Shown: in pieces, positions 10,971 through 23,520 of the stretch
How the letters are laid out: every line of letters starts with the position of its first letter
Numbering within the stretch: the first letter of the stretch is position 1
Assembly: GCA_021234155.1 (NCBI GenBank)
Contig: JAJEKV010000057.1
Coordinates: 7,655,956-7,719,955, forward strand
Length of the DNA stretch: 64,000 nucleotides
Direction: 5' to 3'
Origin: Isoetes taiwanensis
Lineage: Eukaryota; Streptophyta; Lycopodiopsida; Isoetales; Isoetaceae
The notes under the pieces: generated by a model
Seen by the model: the letters and a program-made list of their open reading frames with translations, nothing else
Told to the model about the DNA's origin: nothing
Database searches by the model: none
Made by a program: the position numbers and the translations under genes

Positions 10971-13490
10971 AAACATGCCACCAAGGTGGCTCCAACATAC
11001 ACAAGGTGGCTCAAACATGCCACAAAGGTGGCTCCAACATGCCAAAGTGGCTCCAACATGCCACGCTGGCTCTAACATGCCATGCAGTCTAATATGCCAA
11101 CGCGGGCTAAAACATGCCACGTGGGCTCCACCATGCCACCTAGGGCTCCAACATGCCAAGGTGCCTCACAACATGTCACCTAGGCTTAAATATGCCAAGT
11201 TGGCTCCAAACATGCCACCTAGGCTCCAAAGATGCCAACAGTAGCTCCAACATGCCACCCAGGCTCCAACATGCCAAAGTGGCTCAAACATGCCACGCGG
11301 GCTCCAACATGCCACCTAGGCTCCCAACATGCCAAGGTGGCTCAAACATGCCACCTAGGTCCCAACATGACAAGGTGGCTCAAACATGCCACATGGGCTT
11401 CAACATGCCACCTAGTCTCCAACATGCCAAGGTGGCTCAAACATGCCACGTGGGCTCCAACATGCCACGTGGGCTCCAACATGCCAAGGTGGCTCTAACA
11501 TGCCACCTAGGCTCAAACATGCCAAGGTGGCTCCAACATGCCACTTAGGCTCCAACATGCAAAATGGCTCAAACATGCCACTTAGGCTCCAAGGCTCACA
11601 CACATGCCGTGTGGCTCAAACATGCCAAGGTGGGCTCAAATATGCCACCTAGGCTCCAACATGCCAAGGTGGCTCAAACATGCCACGTGGGCTCCACCAT
11701 GCCACCTAGGGCTCCAACATGCCAAGGTGGCCTCACAACATGCCACCTAGGCTTAAATATGCCAAGTTGGCTCAAACATGCCACCTAGGCTCCAACATGC
11801 CACCGTGGCTCTAACATGCCACCTAGGCTCAAACATGCCACGCTGGCTCCAACATGCCACCTAGGCTCCAACATGCCAAGGTGGCTCAAACATGCCACCT
11901 AGGCTCCAACATGACAAGGTGGCTCAAACATGCCACATGGGCTTCAACATGCCACCTAGGCTCCAACATGCCAAGGTGGCTCAAACATGCCACTTGCTCC
12001 AACATGCCAAGGTGGCTCTAACATGCCACCTAGGCTCAAACATACCAAGGTGGCTCCAACATGCCACCTAGGCTCCAACATGACAAAATGGCTCAAACAT
12101 GCCACCTAGGTCCAACGCGTGCTCAAACATGCCACGCAGCTCCAACATGCCACCTAGGCTCAAACATGCCACCTAGCCTCCAACATGCCAAGGTGGCTCA
12201 AACATGCCACCTAGGTCCAACATGACAAGGTGGCTCAAACATGCCACATGGGCTTCAACATGCCACCTAGGGTTCCAACATGCCAAGGTGGCTCAAACAT
12301 GCCACTTGCTCAACATGCCAAGGTGGCTCTAACATGCCACCTAGGCTCAAACATGCCAAGGTGGCTCCAACATGCCACCTAGGCTCCAACATGACAAAAT
12401 GGCTCAAACATGCCACCTAGGCTCCCAACGTGCTCAAACACAGCCCAACATGCCACCTATGCTCCAACTTGCCAAGGTGGCTCAAATATGCCACATGGGC
12501 TCCAACATGCCACCTAGGGCCCAACATTCCTGGGTGGCTCAAACATGCCACATAGGCTCAAACATGCCATGTGCTCACTTAGGGTCCAACATGCCAAGGT
12601 GGCTCCAACATGCCACCTAGGCTCAAACGCGCCAAGGTGGCTCAAACATGCCACCCAGGCCCAACATGCCACCTAGGCTCACACATGCCGGTGGCTCAAA
12701 CATTGCCAAGGTGGGCTCAAACATGCCACCTAGGCTCCAACATGCCACCACCTAGGCTCCAACATGCCAAGGTGGCTCAAACATGCCACGGGCTCCCACC
12801 ATGCCACCTAGGCTCCAACATGCCAAGGTGGCTCACAACATGCCACCTAGGCTTAAATATGCCAAGTTGGCTCAAACATGCCACCTAGGCTCCAACATGC
12901 CACCTAGGCTCCAACATGCCAAGGTGGCTCAAACATGCCACCTAGGCTCCAACATGACAAGGTGGCTCAAACATGCCACATGGGCTTCAACATGCCACCT
13001 AGGCTCCAACATGCCAAGGTGGCTCAAACATGCCACTTGGGCTCCAACATGGCTCTAACATGCCACCTAGGCTCAAACATACCAAGGTGGCTCCAACATG
13101 CCACCTAGGCTCCAACATGACAAAATGGCTCAAACATGCCACCTAGGCTCCAACGTGCTCAAACATGCCACGCAGGCTCCAACATGCCACCTAGGCTCAA
13201 ACATGCCACGTGGGCTCCAACATGCCACCTAGGCTCCAACATGCCAAGGTGGCTCAAACATGCCACATGGCCTTCAACATGCCACCTAGGCTCCAACATG
13301 CCAAGGTGGCTCAAACATGCCACTTGGGCTCCAACATGCCAATCTAGGCTCCAACATGCCACCTAGGCTCAAACATGCCAAGGTGGCTCCAACATGCCAC
13401 GCTCTAGGCTCCAACATGCCAAGGTGGCTCAGGCATGCCACCTAGGCTCAAGCATGCCACCTAGACACTCCAAGTGGTGACATGGCATGC
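10971..13490 (+). repeat. 19/38-bp satellite array, left block (about 2.5 kb)
   Basis: Two alternating 19-bp forms, CATGCCACCTAGGCTCCAA and CATGCCAAGGTGGCTCAAA, make a 38-bp unit repeated dozens of times, with variants such as CCACGTGGGCTCC and CCACATGGGCTTC. Within a unit GCCACCTAGGC and GCCAAGGTGGC are inverted repeats (11 bp, one mismatch, 8-base loop), so the array can fold into serial hairpins. Larger segments are also duplicated; for example 11690-11790 resembles 12785-12890. Frames across it (Met-Pro-Pro-Arg-Leu-Gln-His repeats) are satellite translations, not proteins. Confidence 0.92.
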
Positions 13491-13831
13491 CAAGTAAGCA
13501 AGGTCAAGTTTTGACTAGGTCAAAAATGAAAAGATGTCCATCTTTGGTCTTTTCATTGGGTGATGTTAGCAAATTTTAGGTGACATGGCTAGATGATGGT
13601 GACATGGACATGATGACTAGGACTTTATGTAAGAAATATGATAACCTTTGAAATTTTTGGTAGAGGAGTTTGGCAAGGAATAGAATAGAGGGATCTGAAG
13701 AACTTAATGCGCTGACATACTTCCCCAACTCGAACCAGGCGGGACTTTTGCCTTGACTTTCTCACCGAGGGGGAGAGGCTGACCCACTCGAGATGGATCT
13801 CTAAAGGTTGTGTCAGGAGATGGAGATGGGG
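13491..13831. other. transition sequence between satellite and 815-bp units
   Basis: Contains variations on GGTGACATGG and a partial lead-in to the longer repeat unit. No gene seen. Confidence 0.4.
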
Positions 13832-16290
13832 GGTGGTCTTCTCGCCTAAAACTTGGTCTCCGGGGTAATGTCGATGTTTCGAGTCCGCTGGGTGAGTCGG
13901 ATCACGGTTTGCCGGGTGGGAGAGTTGCCCGTCCATGGCCAGGGACCTTCCAGAGAGGACCTTTGGGTCGAACTGCTTTTGGAAGGTTTTAGGGCTCCAT
14001 CTTCTGGCGTCAATGCCCTCCCACTACCTCATGACATTGTGCAAGATCCCGGGTCCAATCGATTAGGTATGGCCTCCCAAAACGTAAACCATATGCGTTG
14101 CTAGGTTATTGTAGGGTTTACGTTATGGAGGTCGAGTTTTATTCAGTTGCACTTGAGACATGGTCGAGAAGCTGCAGTTGAAAACAAGAAGCAATAGAAA
14201 CCGACGAAATGGGGTTTGGATTTACCGAGGCGGGCTTTCCTAATGCTCCTCCGGGAGGGCAAATGCCAATGCCTCCTTCCCGAACCCGGTTCCCTATCCG
14301 ACCGATTGAATCCACGCTTCAAGTAACTTGCTTCGAAGCAGGTTCAAAAAATTCAAGATCCGTCCGGAGAACATATCAAACCGCGAAAGCGCCCCGCATG
14401 GACCATGTAGAAACCCAAGTGTTTTGTCGTTCGCAAGACAAAGGCTCCGAATGGAGATTTGACTTCACCATGTCGTCCGAAAACAAATGGGAAATTACCC
14501 TAGGGACCAAGTTACACGGCCATTTTTGCAGCAAAAGAAACAGGAACCCTCTACATGGCGGTATTCTACACCCTCCGCTAAGGCCAATTCACTACTTAAC
14601 GTGTTGGACATGAGCTACTTTGGCGCTTCCTAGAGCAGGGGGTGGTCTTCGCCCCACCAAACTTGGTCTCCCCGTGGTAATGTCGATGTTTCGAAGTCCG
14701 CTGGGCGCAGTCGATCACGCTCGGGGGTGGGAGAGTTGCCCGCCCCAAGTGGCGAGGGACCTTCCGTAGAGGACCTTTGGGTCGAACCGGCTCGAAGGTT
14801 TTAGGGCTCCGTCTTTAGCGCCAATGCCCTCCCACTATATCATGACATTGTGCAAGATCCCGGTCCAATCTGGACTAGGGTATGGCCTCCAAAAACGTAA
14901 ACCCTCGCGGCCTTGCCGGGTTATTGTAGGTTTACGTTATGGAGGTCGAGTTTTTCGGGTTGCACTTGAGACATGGTCGCAGAAGCCGCAGCTTGAAAAC
15001 AAGAAGCAATAGAAAACCGACGAAATGGGGTTTGGATTTACCGGCGGGCTTTCCTCCTACCGTTCTCCTCGGGGAGGGCAAATGCCAATGCCTCCCTTCC
15101 AAACCCCGTTTCCCCTATCCGGATCGATTGAATCCACGCTTCAAGTAACTTGCTTCGAAGCGAGATTCAAAAATTCAAGATCTGTCCGGGAGAACATATT
15201 AAATCCGCAAAGTGTCCTGCAAATAACCGTGTAGAAACCCAAGTGTTTTGTCGTTGGCAAAGCGGTACAAAGGCTCCAGGAATGGAGATTTGACTTTCGC
15301 CATGTCGTCCCAAATAAATAAATTACCCTGGGACCAAGTTACACGATCATTTTTTTGCAGCAAAAGAAATACTTAACCCTCTACATGGCAAGATTCTCGC
15401 ACCCTCCGCTAAGGCCAATTCACTCTTAACGTGTTGGACATGAGCTACTTTGGCGCTTCGGGGGGGTGGTCTTCATGTCCACTAAAACTTGGTCTCCGTG
15501 GTAATGTCGATGTTTCAAACCGCTTGGCGTAGTCGATCACAGCCCGGTGGGAGAGTTGCCCATTCATGGCCGTGGACCTTCCAGAGAGGACCTTTGGGTC
15601 GAATCGCTCGAAGGTTTTAGGGCTCGTCTTCGGGTTTCAACGCCTCCCACTACCTCATGACATTGTGCAAGATCCTGGTCCAATCTGACTAGGGTATGGC
15701 CTCCAAAAACGTAAAACCCCGCGGCCTTGCCGTGTTATTGTAGGGTTTACGTTATAGAGGTCGGGATTTGGTCCGTTGCACTTGGGACATGGTTCCAGCA
15801 GCGCGTTTGAAAACACGGAGGCAAAAGAGGAAACCGCCGTAATGGGGTTTGGATTTAATCTCCTCCTAGTTTTGCAATTAAAAGTCTAGAGCACCTTATG
15901 CAAGAGAAAAAATTGTTTGGGATCACTCGGGTTAAGCCAATAGATCGAAACTCGTTATTTCAGTTCTCATGGCTCCCCATGCATGTTTAGAAATGGTCCA
16001 CCTAGTTATCAAAGAAGTCGATTGATGCTTTTGCCCTCCAAAACGTGAAACCCCTGCGGCGTTGTAGGTTATTGTAGGGTTTAGGTTATGGAGGTCGAAG
16101 TTTTATTCAGTTGCACTTGAGGCATGGTCGAGAAGCCGCATTGAAAACAGAAGCAATAGAAACCGACGAAATGGGGTTTGGATTTATCCTCCTCCCAAAG
16201 GTCGCAATTAGAAGTCAAGAACACATTTTGTAGTAGCAAATTTTTCTGAAATGATTGTGGTCGCCAATAGATCCAAAGTCCGTTATTTCA
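13832..16290 (+). repeat. tandem repeat of about 815 bp, with partial copies
   Basis: Units start at GGTGGTCTTC at 13832, 14641 and about 15465. Shared landmarks are AACTTGGTCTCC, TAATGTCGATGTTTC, GGGAGAGTTGCCC, AGAGGACCTTTGGGTCGAA, CATTGTGCAAGATCC, GAAACCGACGAAATGGGG-type text and CTTCAAGTAACTTGCTTCGA (first two units only). A shorter partial copy runs from about 16035. Each unit has a central inverted repeat, CCTCCAAAAACGTAAAC against GTTTACGTTATGGAGG. No frame is kept between units, so it is not coding. Confidence 0.85.
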
Positions 16291-16329
16291 GCTTGCCATG
16301 GCTCGCATGCATGTTCGAAAAAGGTACAC

Positions 16330-16515
16330 CAGATCCCAAGTGCAATTGACCACGCTTTTGGCCTCCACAACGTAAACCCTACAATAACCGGCAAGGCACG
16401 GGGTTTGCATTTTGAGGCCATACCCCAGCCGTGATTGGACCAGATCTTGCACAATGTCATGAGGTAGTGGGAGGGCGTTGACGCCGTAAGATCTGAGCCC
16501 TAAAACCTTCCCCCC
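16330..16515 (-). repeat. inverted partial copy of the 815-bp unit
   Basis: Read on the minus strand it gives AAGGTTTTAGGGCTC, the GGGAGG / CTACCTCATGACATTGTGCA block, GTATGGCCTC and the GTAAACC core in the same order as the direct units. It therefore lies head-to-head with the direct units, just before the satellite resumes. Confidence 0.75.
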
Positions 16516-16528
16516 CCGCCACACGGGT

Positions 16529-17536
16529 TCCAACATGCCATGAACATGCCAAGGTGGCTCAAACATGCCACGCTGGCCCCAAAGACTCCATCTAGGCTCA
16601 AACATCCCAAGGCCACCTAGGCGCCAACATGCCACCTAGTCTCCAACATGCCACATAGTCTCGAACATGCCACCTAGGCTCCAACATGCCACATAGTGTC
16701 CAACGTGCCATCTAGGCTCCAACATGCCACCTAGGCCCAAATATGCCAAGGTGGCTCAAACATGCCACATGGGCTCCAACATGCCACCTAGGCTCCAACA
16801 TGTCAAGGTGGCTCAAACATCCCAAGATTGCTCAAACACGCCACCTAGTCTCCAACATGCCACCTAGGCTCCAACATGACACCTAGTCTCCAACATGCCA
16901 CCTAGGCTTAGACATGCCAAGGTGGCTCAAACATGCCACTGAGGCTCCAACATGCCACCTAGGCTAAAACATCCAAGGTGGCTCAAATATGCCACCTAGG
17001 TTCCAACATGCTCAAACATGCCCGGTGGGCTCCAACATGCCACCTAGGCTAAAACATGCCAAGGTGGTCAAACATGCCACCTAGTCTCCAACATGCCACA
17101 TAGTCTCGAACATGCCACCTAGGCTCCAACATGCCACATAGTCTCCAATGTGCCACCTAGGCTCCAACATGCCACCTAGGCCCAAATATGCCAAGGTGGC
17201 TCAAACATGCCACGCTGGCTCCAACATGCCACCCAGGCTCTAACGCGCCAAGGTGGCCCAAACATGCCACATGGGTTCCAACATGCTAGCTAGTTGGCTC
17301 AAACATTCCAAGGTGGCTCAAACATGCCACAAGGGCTCCAACATGCCACCTAGGCTCCAACATGCCACCTAAGATGCCAAGGTGCCTCAAAAAATGCCAA
17401 GGACTCCAACATGCCACCTAGGCTCAAGCATGCCACCTAGGCTCCAACATGCCACCTAGGCTCCAACGTACCACCAAGGCTCCAACATGCCAAGGTGGCT
17501 CAAACATGCCACCTAGGCTCCAACATGCCACCTAAG
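16529..17536 (+). repeat. 19/38-bp satellite array, right block (about 1 kb)
   Basis: Same monomers as the left block (CATGCCACCTAGGCTCCAA and CATGCCAAGGTGGCTCAAA), with more variants, especially CCACATAGTCTCC. It starts with a C run at about 16511 and ends at about 17536 in CACCTAAGCC. Confidence 0.9.
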
Positions 17537-17569
17537 CCTGTTCGAGTCTATTAGAAGAGCCAATTTATG

Positions 17570-17770
17570 GATTAATGGAGATGCCCATTCGCTGCCGTGA
17601 CCATATGGAGAGGACATTTGAGACAAACTACTTTTCGTAAGGTGTTAAGGGTCCATGGCGCCAACAGTCCCTCTAAGTGATATACTATGCAAGATCCCTC
17701 GCTCAAAACGACTAATGATTGTCTACTTCCACACCGTGAAATTTGCATTTTATGCCTTCGTGAAATAAAT
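17570..17770 (+). repeat. highly diverged copy of the 815-bp unit
   Basis: Landmarks in the right order: CCATATGGAGAGGACATTTG, AAGGTGTTAAGGGTCCATGG, GCGCCAACAGTCCCTC, ATGCAAGATCC, and CACCGTGAAATTTGC in place of the GTAAACC core. Confidence 0.55.
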
Positions 17771-20700
17771 GTGCACGAGCTTCATTTGTTATTATTCAAC
17801 TTCCATATTGATTCGTATGATTCAGTTCCAAAGTGAAGTTTGTAATGTGGAATAGGCCCGACCTGCACCAATTTCTCAAAAAATATGATAAACATTTATG
17901 AAATTATCTTGTTCACCGCTGCGTAGAGGCTTGACTAAACACGAATGATTTTGCAATATACGAATTGATCCTTGTGAATTTATTTCTGCAGCATTGTTCA
18001 AGAACACTTGTTCAGAGGGCGGCATCAAGGATTAACATAATGGAGTTTTGAAGAGGATTATCATTGTAGATGATAATTCTTGATCTTAGAAATTGGTCCG
18101 GGTTTCAATTGAAAAAAGATGTCAACACATAGAGGTTTTCCGACAATCTCTACAAGTTAAATGAACGCAGTGGTGCCGCTTCTAAGCTATAAAGTTTTTA
18201 ATAATGTCAATTCATTGGAGGAGTATGGAGTAATCCCTCTCGTTTTTTTGTTGCAAGCAAGGTCGCTCGACATACTCTAGAACTTGTCCATCTCCATCGC
18301 TTTTCATTTCGTCATAGGGTTTGACGTTCCCCATTAGGGGCAATTTGGCAATTTCTTATAATATAGGGGCATTTTTTATAAGTATCAAGAAAAATGGGAC
18401 ATTTTAAAACAATTTCTCTAGTATTTTTGAGTTTAAATATGCATCAAGCAAAAGAGGTTTAACCAATGGCTTAGATGGATGGCATAGATCTTGATCTCCC
18501 TCCTATTCTCCGATTGGCCCTTAGAATTGACGGTGGAGATTGGCGGTGAGATCAATGGCTAAGATGTCGATCCATGTCCCTGTAATTTCATTGGTTGCCC
18601 CCGTGATTAACTACTTGTGCCTTGTGTTTTTCTTTCCCTCCCCGCCGCCTTGTGTTTTTTTTTCCTCGAATGGCTATGGGCGCGAGAGGTATCCGACATG
18701 CACCTTGTGCATGCCGCCTCAGATCGTTGATCGACCACAAATCGGTCCACAGTCGCTGGGGGCCTCCCCGGATTCGACCGGGCCATATGCTTTATACAAA
18801 GCGGACATCGTAAACCGGACATCGGTCCGCTCCTTGTTCCCTCCGGAAAAATGCCTGCGCTGGCTATGGCGATGCCAAATCCCGGCAATGGCGCGCCCCT
18901 GCGGCACATGGAGTAGAGTATGCTTTTTGGCCCATGAATACCTACGCTAGTTTTGAAGCTGCGACGGATTCGTATTTGAAGGGAATATTATTGGAAACAA
19001 TCCGATTTGGGTTTGGATGAGGTAAGAGAATTCATTGAGCATGTGTTTCTGCGGTATACAATTGATTCTTACCATCGATTACAAATAAGCGCTTTTTAGG
19101 GTTTCAAACTTATCAACCACAAGCGGCGATTCTTTGGATTTGTGGTGAGAATTAATAGAACTCCCTATATGCTTTCGGGGTTTCATATATAGCTCGATCT
19201 ACTCACTGACCAGACCATCTCGACTTCGGTACTCCTATTCCCGGTTAGTGGTGCGTGTCTTTCAGCCCATATAGGAAAGTTCTTAGTCATCCGCTTTGGT
19301 TTTTGGCGTCTAAAATTGGTTGCTTGTTTTATATGCAAGCAGCCATTCGATATAAATGGATGCTTTAGATGTTTCACTTGGTCGGTATCCTTCAAGGCTT
19401 TAGATGTTTTCAACGCTTTTACATTGTGGCTTTCTTCTTTTAAGGCTGCAAAAAATGGGTGGAGAGGCTCGCCAAAGCAGGCTTTTTCACTTTTCCTACT
19501 TGTGTCTTACGCTATCTCGGCCTTGATTCGAGAAATAAAAATCTCTTTCTCAGACGGGTCTTCTACGTACCGTCTTAAGATCGAAATAAAAAGCTTTCTT
19601 TTGACTTAAGATTCGAGTTTGTGTTAAAATTTTTGATCTCAAAACTTCTGTTAAAATTTCAATTTGTAACTTCTATTGCAATAATAATTCTGATTGTAAC
19701 TTCTGATTGTAACTTCTGGTTGTTTTTCACAACAATAATTATTGAAATTTGGCCTCTAAAACAGGCCTAAATTTAATGAACTTGGTTGGGTTCAATTCCT
19801 AAAAGTCTTTCTTAGCTGGCATTAGGGCGGATTTGGGGTCTGAAAATGGCCTCCTATCAGCCATTCCACGTCATATTTCGGCTCCTTTTTCCCATGCCAC
19901 CTAGGATACCAAAATCTCATCATTCTGATTTACTTGGAATATTCTCCAGGAATAAGGGGGATTAGCATTCATGGCGCCATATGTATTTAATTACATTTGG
20001 TTGTCGGCAGGCTGATGCAACATGTGGCGCTTCTAAAAAGCCACTTGCATTATAGCATACCTGCAACTCATGGCGGTGCCTCTTGGTTTGTCAGATACCA
20101 AGCGTCGCGTAATCACCCAGATTCTTGCGCTATTTTCATTTAGAGGCCATGGCCATACAAGCTTCCGCCTTCCACATTTCAAAATTTGAATGTGTAGGTT
20201 GAAGCTTTGTATCGACTTTCATTTCGAGCGGCGCGGCCGTAAGCGCTTTATGGGTGGTTCACATGGAGAAGTTTAGGCCCTCCGCATTTGAAGTTACGGC
20301 GAGAGTTAGCAATCGATTAAAAATTCAGTATTTGCATCGGCTACATAAGTTGGATCTTGCAAGGGCTGATTTTCCAAAGCGGGGCTGAATTTTTTTTTGC
20401 CTCAACCCAAGTTTTGGGTTTTAAGCCCGGTAACCAGATTCGTCCATGTGAACCCAAAGATTGCTTAGGGATCTTTACTTCATCCCAATACAGGCTTTCC
20501 GCCCCCTACAATTCGAAATTTGAATTTGCTTAATGTATAAAAGCATGGATTGTAGGAGAATGGACTTTTCGATTTCCATATGCACGTTGCAAATTTCAAA
20601 AACGAGGTTAGTACGGACGTTCGGCTCACTGGTTTAATTGTCTTTGGGGCATACAAATTGTACACCTTCATTTTCGCCGTCGCGCATCCACGCAGTATGG

Positions 20701-21399
20701 AAGCTCCAAATGATGTGTGGATAAGGATCCAACTGACTCACGAATATGCTCCAGTCTTCAATCGCAAAAAAGGAGGTCTAAAAAATAAGAACTTAGACCT
20801 CGACGTGTTGTGTCTTGCAGGCTCAAAAAGTGTTGACATCTGGGCGGATGGCAGTTTATATCCATTGGATCCGTTGAGTGGCAAGAAACCGTCATTTCAG
20901 GACGTTTCAAGTTTAGTCCGATTTTGTGGTGACGGTAACTCCGCCTCCTAGGATATTGTGAGAGATTGAGAGAGGATGAAGGCATTCGGAATCGAATACA
21001 GTTCCTTGAGATGAGCTGCTTCCGATAAGGAAGGGGAAATGTCCGTGAAGATGCTAATAAATGACATTATAGTTTATACATTCTTGAAGTACAAAGGTTA
21101 TGGTGTTTGTGTTTAGATACCGCTAATACAAGAAGGCTTTGACTACCTTTAACAATAGATTCCTTTAAAACTCTATTGCTATTTAAATTATAGTAAAAAT
21201 GAGTCTTGAAACTCTTTAAGTAGTAGAAGAACTCTTTGACTAGTTATCCATTTGATGACCATTTTTTAAGAAAATATGATATGTGACATTCTTATATGCA
21301 AACATTCATAAAATTTATGAACATTGAAGGTCAAAGCCATCCTTGTTTAAAGAGGATCATATGATGCGAAATCTTCATGCGCAGAAGTAATTGCATATA
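17771..21399. other. non-coding stretch, nothing recognised
   Basis: About 3.6 kb with frames up to 136 codons (18540-18950) and 123 codons (20580-20951), none with a recognisable domain or codon pattern. A short tandem phrase TAACTTCTGATTG lies at about 19692-19715. Diverged retroelement sequence is possible but not shown. Confidence 0.4.
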
Positions 21400-22245
21400 A
21401 GAAATTTGCCTGGTGTGATCCTTGCGTAAAAAAGTAAATAGAAACACAAATATTCAACTTACAACTTAGCGTAAACAAATAGTATTTTAATAAACCAACA
21501 CTTTATATACTAACACTTTACACTTTAAATAAGATATTTCTTTCTTTCCTTTTACTTGAAAGCTATTTTTTTTTCAAGATGGATCACACCAAGCGAATAA
21601 TACATATGCAAAAAAAAAGGGACACACTAAATTCGCATGGTGTGATCCACTTTCTTATTTGTTGTCAAATTAAAATTAAACACAAGTACTCATTCCTATT
21701 TGTATCTAAAATGCTTTACCACTCTTAAGTACATAAGTCATTATCCCTTTTCAAAGAGCATATTATTTTTCAAGAAGGATCACACCGTTTAATAGTACAT
21801 ATGCAACAAAAATGGAACACACTAAATTCGCATCGTGTGATCCACTTTCTTATTTGTTGTCAAATTAAAATTAAACACAAGTACCCCTTCTCATTTAATG
21901 CTTTACCACCCCAAGTGCATAAAGTTATTAGTCCTTTTCAAAGAGCATATCTTTTTTTAAGAAGGATCACATCAAGCATCCTATTTGCATCTAAAATACT
22001 TTACCAACTCTAGTAGTACATAAAGTTATTAGCCCTTTTCAAAAAGCAAACACTTTATCAATAAATGAGCACGTCACATATCCACACTTAACTTCAAATA
22101 AGACACATATACATTTCTTTTATTAAAAGATAATCAAAGTAATTTTACTATAGGAAGTCATGTTTTTCCAAAAAGATCACACCAAGCGAATTTTGTATAA
22201 GCTAAAAGGTTGGAATTTACTAAATTCGCATGGTGTGATCCACTT
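21400..22245. repeat. tandem repeat of about 190-200 bp with a hairpin core
   Basis: The core GGATCACACCAAGCGAAT and ATTCGCATGGTGTGATCC are inverted repeats (18 bp, one mismatch). Hairpins lie at 21581-21648, 21777-21843 (variant) and 22175-22241; half cores occur at about 21405 and 21964. Between cores come CTTATTTGTTGTCAAATT, AAACACAAGTAC and CTTTTCAAAGAGCA. No coding potential. Confidence 0.8.
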
Positions 22246-22789
22246 TCTTGTTTGTTGTCAATAGATAATAACACCAAGTCCCTCATCAATAGTCTCCCAT
22301 TTGCATATAAAATATGTATCATTCCAAGTTATATTATGTTTTATGAACTAAACTTTTTCAAAGAGGGTCCCAAAGCAAAATACAAACACATAATCAATAA
22401 GCCAACACTTTACCAACAACCAAAGCTTTATTAAATAAGATTTTTATGTTATTTTATCAAACCTAACAATGTTTCCATATGTGACACTTTGAGTTAACTG
22501 ATCCAAAGGCTCATGAAAGCGACATTTTATACAATATGTCTTTGGAGCTTTTGTATCGTGGCATTAGTAAACACCTCTAATGGAGCAAATATTTTGTAAC
22601 TCATTTTTTCAACAACCCTGGATGCACGTCTTATCAAACATTTCTTCATTGCAAGGACACCATTCTCATAAGGCTTGCACACTATAACCCCAAATTTGGC
22701 TCTATGTGTAGCTTTGTGGTGTCTTTTTTGCCAAAAAACAACACCTCAAGACCACCCATAGTATTGTTCCGAAAATGCTAGAAATTACA
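22246..22789. other. AT-rich non-coding stretch
   Basis: No gene or clear repeat. Confidence 0.4.
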
Positions 22790-23170
22790 TGTAGTTTTTG
22801 TCCAGAAAGTCTATGCGTAGAAAATTGACAGGCTTTTAAAAAAAATTCAATACGTTGTTTTTTGGTGTTGTTTTTTTGTATTGTTTTTACTAAAAAATAA
22901 CATGTGGTTTAACAAAATATCCACATGTGGTTTTTTTTAAAGTAATAGTTGTTTTTAAGCATTGTTTTTACCAAAAAAACAACATGGTTTCACAGGATAT
23001 TCACGTAATTATAGTTGTTTTTTAGTGTTGTTTTTACTAAATAATAACATGTGATTTAACAAACTATCCACATATGATTTTTTAAAATAGTTTTTAAATG
23101 TAGTGGTTCCCAAATAAGGACACATGTTTCTAAAGAATATCTACATATGGTTTACGTGCATATTTCAAAA
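22790..23170. repeat. AT-rich tandem repeat of about 75-80 bp
   Basis: Diverged copies contain TTGTTTTTACTAAA, AATAACATGTGGTTTAACA and ATCCACATGTGG at about 22885, 22965, 23030 and 23095. Spacing varies because of poly-T length changes. Confidence 0.65.
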
Positions 23171-23409
23171 TAAAAAAGCATTTACTAATTAAATATTGAC
23201 ATGTGGCATCCTTTTTAAATGAAAAAGCATATTTTTCTTGTTCCCCCCTTTTTTTTTAAATATTACATCAATAGTTAAGTTTTAAAACAATTAGATAAAT
23301 GTTAAGGTTCTAAACTTTCTTGTCTTCAACACATTTTGTTTTCATATGAAATCAGCACAGTATTCTTTCCTAATTTTATAGAAATGCTTTTCCCTATGTT
23401 ACCCTCACA

Positions 23410-23520
23410 CTATGTTACCCTCCTCACAATATGTTTACAAAAAATAAACCATGCATGCATTCAAGCACTATGTTACCCTCACAATATGTTTACAAAAAAT
23501 AAACCATGCATGCATTCAAG
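23410..23520. repeat. 58-bp tandem duplication
   Basis: CTATGTTACCCTC ... ATGTTTACAAAAAATAAACC ... ATGCATGCATTCAAG occurs at 23410-23467 and again at 23468-23520, nearly identical, so it is a recent duplication. Confidence 0.85.

Noticed and set aside
10954-13366. Many overlapping frames rich in Met-Pro-Pro-Arg-Leu-Gln-His
   Set aside because: Satellite translated in every frame; 19-bp monomers shift frame each copy.
10971-13490. CRISPR-like array
   Set aside because: Repeats are contiguous with no unique spacers, in a eukaryotic transposon context.
18540-18950. 136-codon plus-strand frame with antisense partners
   Set aside because: No family resemblance, open frames on both strands, no splice or promoter context.
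20580-20951. 123-codon plus-strand frame
   Set aside because: No recognisable domain; isolated in a repeat-rich non-coding stretch.
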